64,000 bases of DNA from Cryptomeria japonica. Its lineage: Eukaryota; Streptophyta; Pinopsida; Cupressales; Cupressaceae. The translations under genes were made by a program, and so were the position numbers. Shown in pieces: positions 1 through 12,018 of the stretch. Every line of letters starts with the position of its first letter. Positions within the stretch are counted from its first letter, which is position 1. The DNA lies in assembly GCF_030272615.1 (NCBI RefSeq), contig NC_081414.1, forward strand, positions 908,989,009-909,053,008. The letters are read 5' to 3'. The notes under the pieces are model-generated. The model saw only the letters and a list, made by a program, of their open reading frames with translations. It searched no databases and was not told where the DNA came from.

Positions 1-577
1 ATCAGAGGGAGAGAAGTTTCAATAGAGTAAGGACCACCATAAAGGTAGTGGTGCAGTGTGTGTGGAGGTTTCACAAACCGGTAAGATTGAAACCGGTAGA
101 GCAGAATATTGGAGGGTTGCAAAACTTCATTTGCAACAGGGAATTTAATTATGTATTTGAATTTTCATATTGCCTTTGCTAAGTAGGTGCTTGTAGCCTA
201 TAAATTTTTCAAGGGTTGGTGCTCCTTTGAGCTGGTGCTCATAAATCAAAGATTGGTGCTCCTTGGGTTGGTGCCCTAAAATTGTAATCAGATCATTTTC
301 ATTGTGAGGCTGGATTGGAGCAGAAGATCTCCAACAGCTATTCTCACTGAGGTTTTTCCCACTTTGGGTTTTCCTTGTATATATGGTATTATGTGATGTA
401 TTCTTGTGTATGAGTTATATGTATATTATAGAAAATCCTCTCACACACTTAGTTTGCATTTTTTGTTTTACCGGTCAGCACTCTGTTTGTTTTATATTAT
501 ACCGATATATCCCTGATTAAGAAAAGGTGTTTAAATCACATATTCACCCCCTTCTTAGTGATCCATTGTGTCCAACA
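1..577 (+). repeat. 5' LTR (3' part only) of copia element A
   Basis: This is the right-hand end of a long terminal repeat, cut by the window start. It aligns along its length with 23607-24209, which is the end of the matching 3' LTR. Both end in the same stretch finishing GTGTCCAACA. The 5' copy lacks a block of about 35 bases that the 3' copy has near 23800, and the two copies differ at many single sites, so the insertion is not recent. A primer-binding site follows directly. Confidence 0.9.
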
Positions 578-578
578 A

Positions 579-592
579 TTGGTATTAGAGAT
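579..592 (+). other. Primer-binding site of copia A (initiator Met-tRNA type)
   Basis: Immediately after the LTR end lies TTGGTATTAGAG, one base away from the usual copia primer site TTGGTATCAGAG, which pairs with the 3' end of initiator methionine tRNA. It would prime minus-strand DNA synthesis. It also fixes the LTR end at 577. Confidence 0.85.
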
Positions 593-652
593 TAGGTACC
601 CTATTTTATCAAAGCATTCTCTAGCTTGGGTAGATCCTATCAAGTGTTCACA

Positions 653-1536
653 ATGGCAAGAAATGAATCAACCTCCTCAAAATCCCCTATGTTTGATGGT
701 GTCAACTATGCTTTTTGGAGTAGAAGAATGGAAACCTATTTTTCTTCTCTAGGCTGTGATGTATGGATGTCAGTTGTGAATGGGTATACAGTCCCTAATA
801 ATCCTCCTACTTATCCAGATGCTAAGAATGAATATGAGAACAATGCTAAAGCTAAAAATGTCATTCTTAGTGGGTTATCTGATAATGAGTTTTTTAAGGT
901 CATGCATTGCTCATCAGCAAAATAAAGTTGGGATAAGTTGCAAAAATATTTGGAGGTGATACTAAAGTCAAGGAAGCCAAGTTAATGACATTGAGAGCAC
1001 AAATTGAGGCTTTAAAGATGAGAGATGAAGAGAAGATTTCTGACTATCTCCAAAGGATTGATGAAACAACAAACACCATTAGAGGGGTTGGAGAAGAAAT
1101 CAAAGATGAGGTGGTAGTGAGAAAAGTACTTAGATTTCTCACATCTAAGTATGATACAAAGGTTTTAGCAATAGAAGAATCAAAAGATCTAAAAACATTT
1201 ACAATGGATGAGTTATATGGTTCCCTAAGTACTTATGAGATGAGGACTGTCAGTACTAAGTCCGTGAAGAAAGAAGTTGCTTTCAAAACATCAAGGAAAG
1301 GAAAAGAAGATTCTGCTCAAGATGGAACCGGTGAAGATTTTGATGATATCATGGCAAAATTTGTCAGAAGACTCAAGATAGGTTCTAGAAAATACAAAGG
1401 CAAGCTGCCCTTGAAATGTTTCAATTGTGGAAAGATTGGACGTTTTGTTGCCAAATGTCCCTATGGTGATAAGAATGAAGATGATCAATCAAGTGGTAGT
1501 AGATCATATGGTAAGGACATGAAGAAGAATGTCTAG
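653..1536 (+). pseudogene. gag: Ty1/copia gag, broken (copia A)
   Basis: Start of the copia A polyprotein (nucleocapsid). ATG 653 is chosen because it lies just after the PBS and opens a typical copia gag N-terminus (FDGVNYAFWSRRMETYF). The reading frame meets a TAA at 923, and the family pattern resumes in another frame from about 950 (one frameshift). It then runs to a TAG-terminated segment ending at 1536. Near its end is a zinc-knuckle-like box, CFNCGKIGRFVAKC. The histidine of the usual C-C-H-C set is arginine here, so the knuckle is probably dead. The frame resembles the UBN2-type gag of plant copia elements. It is non-functional because of the stop and frameshift. Confidence 0.85.
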
Positions 1537-2376
1537 CGGCATGGTAGAAGAGGCAACCAAAACTAGAGCAGTCTTTACACACATGAAAATGATACCACAG
1601 ATGGGGGAAGTGCCTTAGATGATTGTTGCAGTGAAGATGAAGTCAGTTCTGGTACTTGAAGAAGGAGAAGAAGAAAAGAAAGAAGGAGAAGTAGATCTTG
1701 AGTTAGAGCTTATCAGTTCCTTAGAAGAGCTGAAGAAAGTAAGCAGAGATCTGAAGAAGGTGAAAAAGGTTGCAGCTGAAGTACAAGAGATGTTAGAAAA
1801 ATCTCTTGAAGAATCCAAGAAAACAATTACAGATCTAAAACTTCAACTGGAAGAGGCCAAGAGGATCTATGAAGTTATGAGTACCAGCTTGAGTAAAAAG
1901 GAGAAGGAGTATTAGGACCTTGAAGAACAAATTGTTAAGCTCTCTAATGAATTAGAGAAGAGAAAGAATGAACTGATGATAAGAAGGAAATATGAAGGCA
2001 ACACCAAAGCCTTAGACAAGATCTAAAGATACCAGTGGCTTAGGATTTGAAGAGGGTCAAAGTTCAAACAACAAAGACACATCCCGTAAGGAGATATAGT
2101 TCACTTCTTCAAATGAAGGTGAAGAGAAGAAGACATTCACAGTAAGCAAGGATATTAGTAAGAAGACATATGTAGATGTTGTTAGAAACCACCACACAAA
2201 CTGGTATACATAATAAATGAATTAGAGGCCATACTCAATGCACCGACATGCAGATCCAAGGAGAAATGCAAGAGTTGATCATGAAGGATTGACCAGAGTT
2301 AGCTGCATGAAAGGAAGACCCCCAGTGAGACAGTCATCTATAGGGACAAGGCAATCTAACTAGTATGTTCCAAACT
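1537..2376 (+). pseudogene. Copia A gag C-terminal coiled-coil/acidic region
   Basis: This region continues the gag after the first zinc knuckle. The best-preserved part (1619-1915) is rich in Glu, Lys and Leu in heptad-like spacing (for example LEELKKVSRDLKKVKKVAAEV), which suggests a coiled coil. A TAG ends it at 1915, after which a similar Glu/Lys-rich sequence continues to about 2030. An acid/coil segment between two zinc-finger regions is a known layout in some plant copia gags. No independent gene is claimed. Confidence 0.6.
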
Positions 2377-3088
2377 TTCATGGTTATTGTCACCGGTGTA
2401 ATAAGTTCGGTCATAAAATGGCAGATTGTAAGAAAATGAATGTAAACCCTAGTTTTGAAAGTAGAAACTCAATTACTGCATTACAAAGTAAAAATGTCAC
2501 ATGTTATAATTGCAATGAGTTTGGTCATAAGAGTTATGAGTGTAGGAGAAATGTGCAGATGTCTTGCAAGAATGCTTTGGATACATCTTTCAATGCTAAT
2601 GCAAAATGTTAGAAGTGTCAAAATTTTGGTCATATAGCAAGGCATTGTAAGTTGAGAACTGACGAGCAAAAGAAAATAGTACCAAATCAAAAGATAGAGA
2701 CCAAACTGAAACACAAGATGACAGAAGAGGAGAAGAAAGAAGAGAAACAGGTTTGGATAGAGAAGGAGAAGAAGAAGATAGAGTCAAGCTTGATTGTGCA
2801 GACTACTCTACATGGTGAAAGGAGGAATCTATGGGTAGTAGATAGTGGTTCCTCAAATCACATGACCAGAGACAAGAAAAAGTTTATCAAGCTTGATGAT
2901 TGGAATGGTGGTTCTGTCCAGTTTGGTGACAACTCCTCTATCAAGATTAAGGGTCATGGTACATTGAATATTGATGGAAATCTCAAGGCTCATGGTGTGT
3001 ACTATGTGGAAGGACTAAATCATAATCTACTAGTGTAAGTTGGATGTGTGACAAAGGGTACAAGTTCACATTTGACTCTACTAGTTGT
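2377..3088 (+). pseudogene. pol: Copia A: three CCHC zinc knuckles and aspartic protease
   Basis: Three CCHC boxes follow one another: CHRCNKFGHKMADC (about 2388-2429), CYNCNEFGHKSYEC (2500-2541) and a third, KCQNFGHIARHC (about 2610-2650). In the third, the codon after the first Cys is TAG where Gln is expected. Then comes the aspartic protease, with catalytic WVVDSGSSNHMT near 2833-2868 and the family segment VYYVEGLNHNLL near 2998-3033. The protein would bind genomic RNA (knuckles) and cleave the polyprotein (protease). The frame is cut at 3088 by the insertion of a 10 kb LTR element and resumes at 13114, with GTTGT (3084-3088) duplicated at 13109-13113. Confidence 0.85.
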
Positions 3089-4181
3089 TGTGTGTGTGAA
3101 AAGTGGACCTATATCTGTAAGCACAACACTTCAATTAAGTCATTGCATACATGGTTAGATATATATAAACATGAATATGAAAACCATAACAAATCAACCG
3201 ATTGCCTTCTAAAAGATGTGAGTATAAGATTGCTCTCAGATTTGTATAAGCAATCCAGTGATTAGACAACACCAAGACAAAGGATTTTAATCTATATGAG
3301 CATGATATTAATGCTAGATGGATGCAAGATTAATCTAACAAGATTTAAGCAATAAATGAGATAAATGATCTAAATATGTATGCAATATTCTCAATGAACC
3401 TAGAGCAAAATACACATAATAATAATATATTCTCTAGGATCGTTGAATGAGAGATGAGAGCCTGAATTTATAGAAAAATTAGAAAGAAACCAAAGGCTGA
3501 GATCAAATGATGATGAGCGATCAAGATTTTCCAAGAGGAAGCACAATCCAGGCAAATTGATGTGATTGGATGCTTTTCTCAATTTTAAAGGAAATTGAAC
3601 TAAAATTAAGATAAAATCAAGAAAAAACTGATTTATTCTCTATTTCATTCAATTTTAATATTTAATTGTTTTAATTGCTTTTTCTGAGATTATCTATCAA
3701 TTTTTTAATTTGTTTTTTTCAAGATTATCTCCAGTTGATTTCTTTTCTCAATTTTTAATTCTTTTTTGTCAATTAATTCCTTTTTTGATTTATTTCCTTT
3801 TTTCAAGATTTGTGCTCATAATTTCCAATTCCTCTTTCTTGTTTTGTTTCCTTTTTTGAAGATTTATGACAAATTGATTTATTTTTCAAATTAATTCCTC
3901 TTTTTGATGATTTAATGGCAAACTGATTTATTTAATTAAATATGCTGGGATATTTAATAAAATAAATAAGATAATTGTTTAAAATGATTTACTTGGAATG
4001 ATTTAATTAATTAAATAAATATTTAATTAATATTGAGTGATTAATTTTTCCATGTGACATTGATGATTTTAGAATTTAATTGCGTGCTCAAGATTTATTT
4101 AATTGCCTTTTGGTTAGGACCTTGGTGACGTTGTCAAAATTAGGGGCTCATGGTTTAGATGACCATTTTTAGGGTATTACA
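3089..4181 (-). repeat. 3' LTR of TR-GAG-1
   Basis: Near-duplicate of about 12019-13108. On the plus strand it begins in a TG run before GAAAAGTGGACC and ends GGTATTACA. On the minus strand TTTCTATAAATTCAGGC (around 3460-3477) is a good TATA box, as expected for an LTR promoter. The stretch 3950-4035 is dense in AATTAAATAAATATTTAATT-type self-complementary sequence. Confidence 0.88.
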
Positions 4182-4196
4182 TTTTCCCTTCTTTGA
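4182..4196 (-). other. Polypurine tract of TR-GAG-1
   Basis: Read on the minus strand this is TTCAAAGAAGGGAAAA, directly followed by the LTR start TGTAATACC. Such a tract primes plus-strand DNA synthesis, and its place fixes the minus orientation of the element. Confidence 0.75.
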
Positions 4197-4217
4197 ATTA
4201 ATGTGCAAGCAGCGCAT

Positions 4218-4720
4218 TGGTTCAAAGAAAATTTGATGTCTAGGAGATACCTGTTCTGAACTTGATTGATCATGAACTAGATTAAAAAGCGAGGTGTTTA
4301 GCTTGATTCGAAGTGATGAAGTTGAATGAAGTTTGATTAAAATGATACCAATCCCGAACTTGATTGAACTTAGGAACGATAGAAAACAAAAGATACCGAA
4401 CTTGAACTTGATTGATCAAGAAGTAGATCTTACTGATCTAGGACTTGATTGATCTAGACAAAGTGAGTGATGATAAAAATTAATCTTGAACTTGATTGAT
4501 CAAGATACGATGAAGATAAACTGCTCAGCTTGATCAAGAAATGAATACTGAACACCTACTTAGATTTAGTGTGATTAAAGAAACTCTTTAAACCCTTGAT
4601 TGAATTTAAACGAATAATCAGCTTGATGAAAAGCAATGAAACTGATTAACGTTAAGAGATTGATTCAGATAAAAGACAAATATCAGCTTGATTTGAAGTG
4701 ATGAAACTGATATGCCCCTA
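4218..4720. repeat. Degenerate repeats of a CTTGATTGATCAAG word
   Basis: The phrase CTTGATTGATCAAG, which is nearly its own reverse complement, recurs with changes about ten times, usually preceded by GAA. It lies inside the 3' part of TR-GAG-1. No protein frame accounts for it. Confidence 0.6.
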
Positions 4721-6460
4721 GCGATGGATTTGATTCAAATGATCGAGAGATCTCAACTTGATATAAAACAATGAAGATGAGTTGCCCCTTAACAATAAGG
4801 ATTTGATTGACTGATCTTCTTTAGTTGAAAAGATTCTTTGCTCGAGTTTTGATGAAGATTTTTGAAAGAAATTCTTGACTTTGAGGTCATGAGTATGCCC
4901 CCTCAAGAACGAAATTGAAAGATAGCGAGGGTACATGATTATAGGAAATTTCTTTAGTGATAATGATGATTTGAGCACAAATTCAATCAAAGGAATTGTT
5001 GGAATTTTTGCATTGATTGATAAGAAATTGAGTGCAAAGTTGGTCGTAAAGTTGATGTGTAGAATGAAATTGAACTAAGATTCAACATTGAAATTGAGTG
5101 CAATTTGAAGAAAGAATATGCTTTTGATGAAAAGTGCTAAGTGGTCCAAATTTTGTGAAATTTCGATGAGAGAGTTGACATCAGATTTCAATTTCGATCC
5201 CAAAAATGGACTCAAGATAGCTGATTTACAAGCTCGTGATTTGATTTCATCGTACTTGTGTTGATTGATTATGAGATGTTGTTCTATATGCTTTATTCTA
5301 TATGTATGCATTTATTTTTAGTATAGATGAATTAAATGCAAATGGAATATGGATGTTTATTTTTGTTTCTTTTTATATGCAAATAAATGAGGAGAATGAG
5401 TAACTAGTAATGCAAATGTTTTCATTTTTCTATGCAATAAGATGAATGTAGATGAGTAATAATGAATGTATGAATCTATATAATGTATTTATGTATGCAG
5501 CTAACACCTTCAAACACAAGTACTCCATCAGAGAAATGATGAAAAGAGACCACTTAGCTTAGAAATGATGATGCTTCCAACTTTCATTCAAAAGATAAAG
5601 AGATCATTGTTATTATACCAAAATCACTCCAAATTCACAAAATGCAAAATGAAATGCAACCTAAACCTAGTCACTAGATTTGAACAGCTTAATTTTCATC
5701 ATTGAGCATTTTACAATTATAACAGGCAAATTAGAGTTCCATGCTTTTCATGTGCAATATTAATTATGTTGTCCGCAATGATCCTTTTTTCATTCATATC
5801 CTTGGATAGATTTCGCAGGGACCCGAATTACATCATAAAGAAATTCCCTCAAAATAGACAAAGAAATGATAGGAACCTCCCTGTAGCATTCAAATAAGTA
5901 GAGTCGAGGTATGTGTGGTGATTTCACCTTAATGTGAAGGCATTTATCATAGACACCCAACTAATTTAGATGTTTTTAGATCACTAGGATCATTCCTACA
6001 AGCAGAAAACAAGAAAATATTATGCCCCCAATCCTTGCTCCTCTTAGTCAAGATAGACTTCCTCGAGTTACTTAGAGGGATAATAATCGAAAACCAATAT
6101 AAAAGACAACACACAAAGAAAAATTTTATGCATAGCTCAAACTATTTAGTGATTGTTTTTAGTAGTCTTGTTTTGTTTGTTTACTCAGTGATAAAATGCT
6201 TTAGTAGTCAGTAGACAGGTGACTGACTCGAAGTGGATGACTAGGTTTCACTGATGTAAAGTTGACTTGGGTGATGCTTCTTAGGACATGTAAATTGCTC
6301 AGTTGATTACCCTAAGACTAGGACATTGATCAGTTTCAGGCCATGAGGGTTCTAAAAGAACCAGGATGTCACAAAAGTGACTAAAAGATATGTACAAGTG
6401 AAAACAAAGAATCCATGAAAGCGGGAATGCCAATGTTGCGTTGATAGATGGAGCGCTTGA
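4721..6460. other. TR-GAG-1 internal non-coding stretch
   Basis: About 1.7 kb inside the element with only short, unrecognisable open frames on either strand. I see no domain, RNA gene or clear repeat here apart from scattered TTGATTG-type words. Confidence 0.5.
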
Positions 6461-6467
6461 GTACAAG

Positions 6468-6557
6468 AGGTGCCTATTTACCAAGTTTTCACCTGCTTGG
6501 CAGAGATTCCCTTTTTTTTTTTTACCAAGGTGCCTGTTTACTAGGTTTTCACCAAGG
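6468..6557 (-). repeat. Two copies of the GGTGAAAAC...GGYGCC motif (TR-GAG-1)
   Basis: Read on the minus strand, 6557-6528 and 6493-6468 each contain GGTGAAAAC, about ten bases, then AGGCACC, separated by an A-rich run. The first copy is CTTGGTGAAAACCTAGTAAA followed by CAGGCACC. It almost matches the copy at 57207-57233 in the Tat element. GGT-GAAA-ACC can fold as a small hairpin with a GNRA-type loop. Confidence 0.65.
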
Positions 6558-6589
6558 CATTTTCTCTCTTTTTTCCTTTTTTTTTCTTT

Positions 6590-6812
6590 TTGAATTTCTT
6601 CAGGACTTTTTCTGATTTTTAGGATTTCTTCAGGACTTTTTCTAAATTTTAGGATTTCTTTCAGGACTTTTTCTGATTTTGAAGATTTTTTCAAGACTTT
6701 TTCTGATTTTTAGGATTTTTTTCAAGACTTTTTATGATTTTTAGGATTTTTTCAAGACTTTTTCTGATTTTTAGGATTTTTCTCAAGACTTTTTATGATT
6801 TTTTTTTTTTAC
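6590..6812. repeat. Tandem repeat, about 30-bp unit, seven copies
   Basis: The unit reads roughly AGGATTTCTTCAGGACTTTT plus TCTGATTTTT and is repeated about seven times with small changes (for example TTTTTCAAGAC in later copies). A short minus-strand frame through it (KSPEEILKIRKSPEEI) only reflects the repeat. Confidence 0.85.
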
Positions 6813-7401
6813 GATTTTGATGTTTACTCCTAGTGTCTAGCAAGGCAAAAGGGATTTTGAATACAGGAATGGATAAGCGAATAATGGTTAATCCAAGCAT
6901 AGGGTCTAGATATAGCAATGTAAACCAAGGATTTCAGTGATGTAAAGCAAGGATTTTAGTGATGTAAAGCAAGCATATAGCACAGCGAAGAAAGGATATA
7001 GAGTAACGAAGCCATATGGTTTAAAGAAGTGGCCATGTCAAGAGGTTTGTGGAAAGCATGGTTTTTTTGCATTTTGTCCATGGTGTTGATCAAGATCAAG
7101 AAATAGATTTGGATATGAGACAAATAGGATAATCAAGATCAAAGGTGGTAATGAAGGATGTAAGCAATCAATGGATAGGAGCTAAAGGGTCTAGATAAAG
7201 TTTAAAAGATAGGACACATGAAGCCTGAAAAGATCCTTAACCTTGTCAAGATCAAAGGTGGAAAAGGGATATGAATGTAGATAAAGCGGATGAGGGATAA
7301 TGGAGAATGAAGGATAATGGAGGAAGAAGGATGATAGATGGATGTACATGGATGGAACTTGCCCCCAGTGTAAAGTGCAAAAGGATAATGGATTACACAT
7401 G

Positions 7402-7474
7402 ATGCCTATTTGTTCGGTTTTCATTATGGTACTTGCCCAAGGCGCCACAAGAAGTGGTTTTCACTCGTGGATGA
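7402..7474 (-). repeat. Two further copies of the GGTGAAAAC...GGYGCC motif
   Basis: On the minus strand the first copy (7474-7441) reads GTGAAAACCACTTCTTGTGG then CGCCTTGGGCAAGTACCA. The second (7425-7402) reads ATGAAAACCG...AGGCATC. The same words in the same order occur at 57291-57353 in the Tat element. The segment CCAC-TTCTT-GTGG can form a hairpin. Confidence 0.65.
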
Positions 7475-7688
7475 AGTTATTTCTCTTTACTTTTTATTTT
7501 TTATTTTTTTTTAATTCACTTTTTCATCATTTTTTTTTTTTGGAAGATAATGGAGGCATGATAGGGGATTGAAAAAGGACCCCAACGTCTTGTTGCTTTG
7601 GATGGGAATATGAGTTGCAATAGACCATGGCTATGAAGGTATGCTCAAAGATGTTGGCAGGATAATAAAATGAAACTAAGGCAAGGAT

Positions 7689-9656
7689 TTATGTAAATGA
7701 TTGGATAAGAGGGATGGAAGGGTGAAAAAGAGGTGTTGGATAATGGATGGGATGTTGGAAGAATTGTGTATGGATAGATGGAAATGCTAGAAAGATCAAC
7801 ATTGGCACACACCTTGAGGGATGGTGGACATATGGAAGAGAAGTGAATCTCATATTTTGAGATTTGGATGGAGGAAAGGTTACAAATTTTGGGGCATAAG
7901 AACCCAAAATGGATGAAGGAGGTGATGGAGGAATAGACTTGGAAGGTTTGGATGGAGGAACAACAATTTTGGATGTCAATTTTGATTTTTCTTTAGACTG
8001 TTGTGCTTCAAGTAGCTGCTTAGGGATCCATGTGGTTTTTGATTTTTCGTGCTTTTGTAGTTCCTTATAGCACATTGCTTGTACAAGTGCCTTAGGAACC
8101 CATATAACTTTTGACTTTTCTTCTTTCTTTGTGGGCCTTTGTGGCATTTTGTATTTTTCTTTTTCTTTTTGGATCATATTTTGCTTTGTTTTCACATGTC
8201 GATTAGATGGGACATGTTGATCCTTGAATACATGTGGATTACTTGACTTGCGACTTTTATTCTTGGCATCCAAATTGCTTGGAGGGAGATGCATGGATAT
8301 ATAAGAATGATATGGAGGTCTTTTAGATGGATGGAAGGTACTCAAAGACATGTGCCTTTGTTGATCCCGCATAAGGGATGGAGGGATATAGAGACCTAGA
8401 ATGGATGGAAGTGGCGAAGGAGGAAGCGTATATTTGGATTTAACTAGAGAAATATAGGATTTATGAGAAATACCAACATCTTGAGAAATATCTGCGAGGC
8501 CATGACCTTTAACATTTTCTTTAATATGGAGGGGTTCTTGCTTGTGGATATTTACCCCTTTTCCTTTATAAGTATTCTGACTTGTAGGATACACTTTTCT
8601 TTGGAAAGAAGGCGCGAGTCCATTATGAGATGGAGGTGCAATGTAAGGAATGATAGGATCATGAGAGGGATTTGTAGGCATGATGGATCCTTGAGGTAAA
8701 TATGGAGTATTATGACATGGAGATGAAGGGATGCTTTGATCTTGACATGGAAGAGGACCATTGGATAAAGTAGGAAGGGTGTTTGACTCTTCATTTTGAA
8801 TAGGACCATTTGAAAAGATGGAAGAGGCATCATGATCTTGCTTAGGAAGTGGATTAGGAATGGGATTTGGAAGGATGCTTTGATCTTGAGATGGAAGGGG
8901 GTCATCTTGGAATAAATGGAAAGGTATAATGGGATCATAATGGGATTCTAGTGAAATAGGATCTTTTTTATTCATTAGATGGGATTGAGGAATTTTTGTG
9001 CCTTGATCTTGATTTATGATAGGACTTGTTTCTTCATTTTTCATATTATCCTCTTAACATGGAGTCACTTCTAAGGAAGGGATAGGATTTTTCATAGGCA
9101 TAGGGGATTCTTGGAAGGTCTCCATATTTTGGCATGATGGGGAAGCATTTTGAGTGGGTACGTTTGGAATTGAAGTGTATGATGGCATAGGATTAGGGAT
9201 TTTTAATTCTTTAGAGGAACTTGTATCAATATTGGCATTAACTTGGATTTCCATAAGATGTAGCCCTTGAAGGTCAACATGAGAAGTTTTATTATTTGAA
9301 GGAGATGGTATGGATTGTTGTTGAGAAGTTTTAGGAGATGAAGGCATCATGGAAGGGATGGAGGCTACATATGGAGCCTTTCTAGAAATAGGTTCATGAT
9401 TTTGATTATTCTTAGAAGTAGTTCCTTCTTTTTCTTTAGGTGAGTCATTAGGATCTTCAATTTCAATGACACCATTATCAATGAGATCTTGAATCTTATG
9501 TTTTAATTCTATGCAATGTGAAGTCTTATGTCCATTTTGTCTATGATATGCACAATACTTACTCAAAAATTCCCATCCCCATGTGGTCTTTTTAGGTAAT
9601 ATGATAAGATTGTTCTTAAGAAGCTCTTCCAAAGCTGACTCAATAGATTGCCCCAA
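7689..9656 (-). pseudogene. gag: TR-GAG-1 gag-like ORF with gypsy-type His/Cys box
   Basis: A minus-strand frame of about 655 codons with a single in-frame stop at 9054-9056. The N-terminal part (residues about 1-65) has a run ending in YCAYHRQNGHKTSHC followed by IQDLIDNGVIEIED. This matches, in spacing and wording, the segment YCEFHKSKGHKTGNC...IQ-like DLIDRGDIEIEG of the Tat gag at about 51436-51537. The rest is low-complexity and rich in Pro, Ser, His and Gln, with no recognisable enzyme. It likely belongs to the nucleocapsid/linker part of a gypsy gag. The stop makes it a probable pseudogene, unless read-through occurs. Confidence 0.75.
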
Positions 9657-9757
9657 AGGTGTAAACTGTCTATCTAGGGAATATTTGGAGGAAATGTCTT
9701 TATGTCTTAGTGAAGGTGTTTTGTGATCTTGTTTGAGATTTGGCTTTTGATCATCAA

Positions 9758-10060
9758 TTATTGTTGGTATTTGATTGTCAAATCATATAATTGTTTTAAC
9801 ATTCCTTGAAGTTTCTCACTCTTGATATCATGCATTTGTTTTTCAAATGGAGTCATTGATTTATTTTGTTGGATTTCCATGTCATATATTTCTTTCTTGA
9901 TATCTTGAAATATTTGAGAAAAGGTAGCCATGGGAATTGGAGCTAAGGTATCTATGAGATTCTTACTTTTGCAAAAAAAATTTAGAAGATCTTTTGGTTT
10001 GAACAAACATTTACAACCGACAGGACCGAGAGCTAAATGTGTTGCAAAAGTCAAGATCAA
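9758..10060 (-). pseudogene. TR-GAG-1 gag N-terminal fragment
   Basis: A minus-strand open frame of 100 codons just upstream of the His/Cys-box frame but shifted relative to it, so at least one frameshift separates them. It contains a Lys/Glu/Gln-rich helical stretch (FSQIFQDIKKEIYDMEIQQN). No domain is recognisable on its own. Its position suggests the upstream part of the same gag. Confidence 0.5.
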
Positions 10061-11571
10061 ATTGTAGCTAGTAGTTTATTTAACATAGTGATTTAGGAGA
10101 ATTAACTAAGATCTGGTCTAGTTTCAGGAATGATCTATCTTGTGTAAGATGTTATCTAAGTTAACTTAGGTTTGATAAGATGTTGTTTGAACTAGCTGAG
10201 AGATGATCGACAAAATCATGCAACGCAACGACAGGGGTACACTATCAAGGTTGTTTATGCTCAAGAGGATGGTGACCAGTTTTATGCTTGCTGTAGACTG
10301 ATCTAGGAAACTTTGACTATTTTGACTGACAAGATCAGGAATTCATATGATAGAGGATTGGACAGAGACGAGATTTTGACAGACACAGTTTCAATGACTG
10401 ACGACTACTAGTTTTTGATAAGGATTGATGTTTCAATGACTGACGATGACCAATTTGGACATGGATAGAGTTTATCACTGAATTGTTTGATATTGTTTCA
10501 TTCATTTTCTCCAGTTTCAGTATTTCGTTTTCAGTTTCAGGGATGAAACCACAGAAAACATGCAAGATATATAATAATTCAATCACAACACGCTAACCCT
10601 ATGGAAGTTGGCTTAGAGAAGAGAACCTTTTGTTGCTGACTTAGGTACACACCCAATAGCTAATTAGAATATGGCTGCTGAGTCTCACGCAAAGGATTCT
10701 TAATGCCATGTTAGCCAACTCCAAACACTAATGGGGGCACAATGTGGCAAGTGTCTTGGGAGAGTTACTATCTCTCTTGCATAAAGATTATCCCCCTTTT
10801 GGAGGTGAACTGAGTAGCTTCTATCTTATAGTTCTTAGTCAGGAATTCTGTTTGAAATTACCCCTTGAAGTCACACAAGCATGATTGAGGCCTATAGCCC
10901 AATAAGGTACCGAAACAATCTATAGTCACGTAAATGTGATTGAGACCGCGAGGCCCTACAAAATGCTCGATATGAGATATCTCAAAGAGAAAACTCAAAT
11001 AATCCCATCCTCTAAGACTTTAATCACCAGAGGCCTATTTATTATAGTGAGTTGGAATGCTCAGGTCTAGCTATACTCACTTGGGTTGTTCTCATAGGGT
11101 GATTACTTTTTCCCACTCTGACAGGCTCACTAAAGGTACACAAATCTCAAAACTTAGAAAAAAGCTTCGAGGGTCTAGATTTCTGATTGTCTATAAAAGA
11201 CAAGAGTATACTCTCCTACCTCTTAGATTTTTCTAAAAACATGAAAGACAAATTTGTTCTTTAACTAGATAGCAATTTAAGTGCATAAGAAAATACTAAA
11301 TAAATACACAATGTTTAGTCAATTCTCCTTAGGCAACTTGGAAAACCAATATGTCAGTAGTCATTTTCTTCTTGATTCTTTGGCAGGCATATGTTTGATT
11401 GATAGATTCTTTGACAAGCGTCATACAAACATTAAAAGCCCAAAATTAGTTTCCAAAATAATATTAAAATCATCAAAAGAAAATTTTAGCATGCAAACTG
11501 TAAATTAAACTAATCTAACAAGAAATTCCATTTTTTTATGACTATCCTAGTTATGACAGTTTTGATAGTAC
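10061..11571. other. TR-GAG-1 leader region, no gene seen
   Basis: This is the 5' leader side of the minus-strand element. Only short frames are present and none resembles a known protein. A GTTTCAATGACTGACGA word occurs twice near 10388-10444. Confidence 0.4.
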
Positions 11572-11942
11572 TCCACTTTGTCATTTATAACTTTTGAACC
11601 AAAGATAATGTAGAAAATTGTTTTGGTGGAAATGTGGATAACTTGGTTTTACAGAACATATTAAAATTGTGTTTATATCCAATGGTTAAATAAACAATTA
11701 TGCCCTCCGAACCAAGACCATTTTTTACTGTCACAAAAGAATAAGTAAAATGATAGTACTGCAATCTATCATTTATAACTTTTCAACTAGAGTTAATTTG
11801 GACAATCTCTTCACTGAACCTATATAAAACGTGTTTTTCAACAACATATCAAAAATTGGTTTATATCTAATGATTCAATAAAAAGTTATGCCTTCCCAAT
11901 CGAGACCCTTTTTTACTGTCACAAAAGAACAAGCAAAAAGAA
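11572..11942. repeat. Diverged tandem duplication, about 185 bp per copy
   Basis: 11572-11757 and 11758-11942 share order and wording: ATCATTTATAACTTTT near the start, a TTTATATC(C/T)AATG block, and TTTTTTACTGTCACAAAAGA at the end. The copies differ at many sites. They lie next to the 5' LTR of TR-GAG-1. Confidence 0.7.
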
Positions 11943-12018
11943 AGATTTTTATTTGTAAATTTAACACAATGTTTATTAGTTATAAAAACCAAACATTAAA
12001 TTTGTTCAAAAAACATTA

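Noticed and set aside
6299-6694. 131-codon minus-strand frame with repeated GENLVNRHL
   Set aside because: The peptide repeat comes from the GGTGAAAAC motif and the 30-bp tandem repeat; the Tat copies of the motif lie after the pol stop, so it is not a conserved protein.
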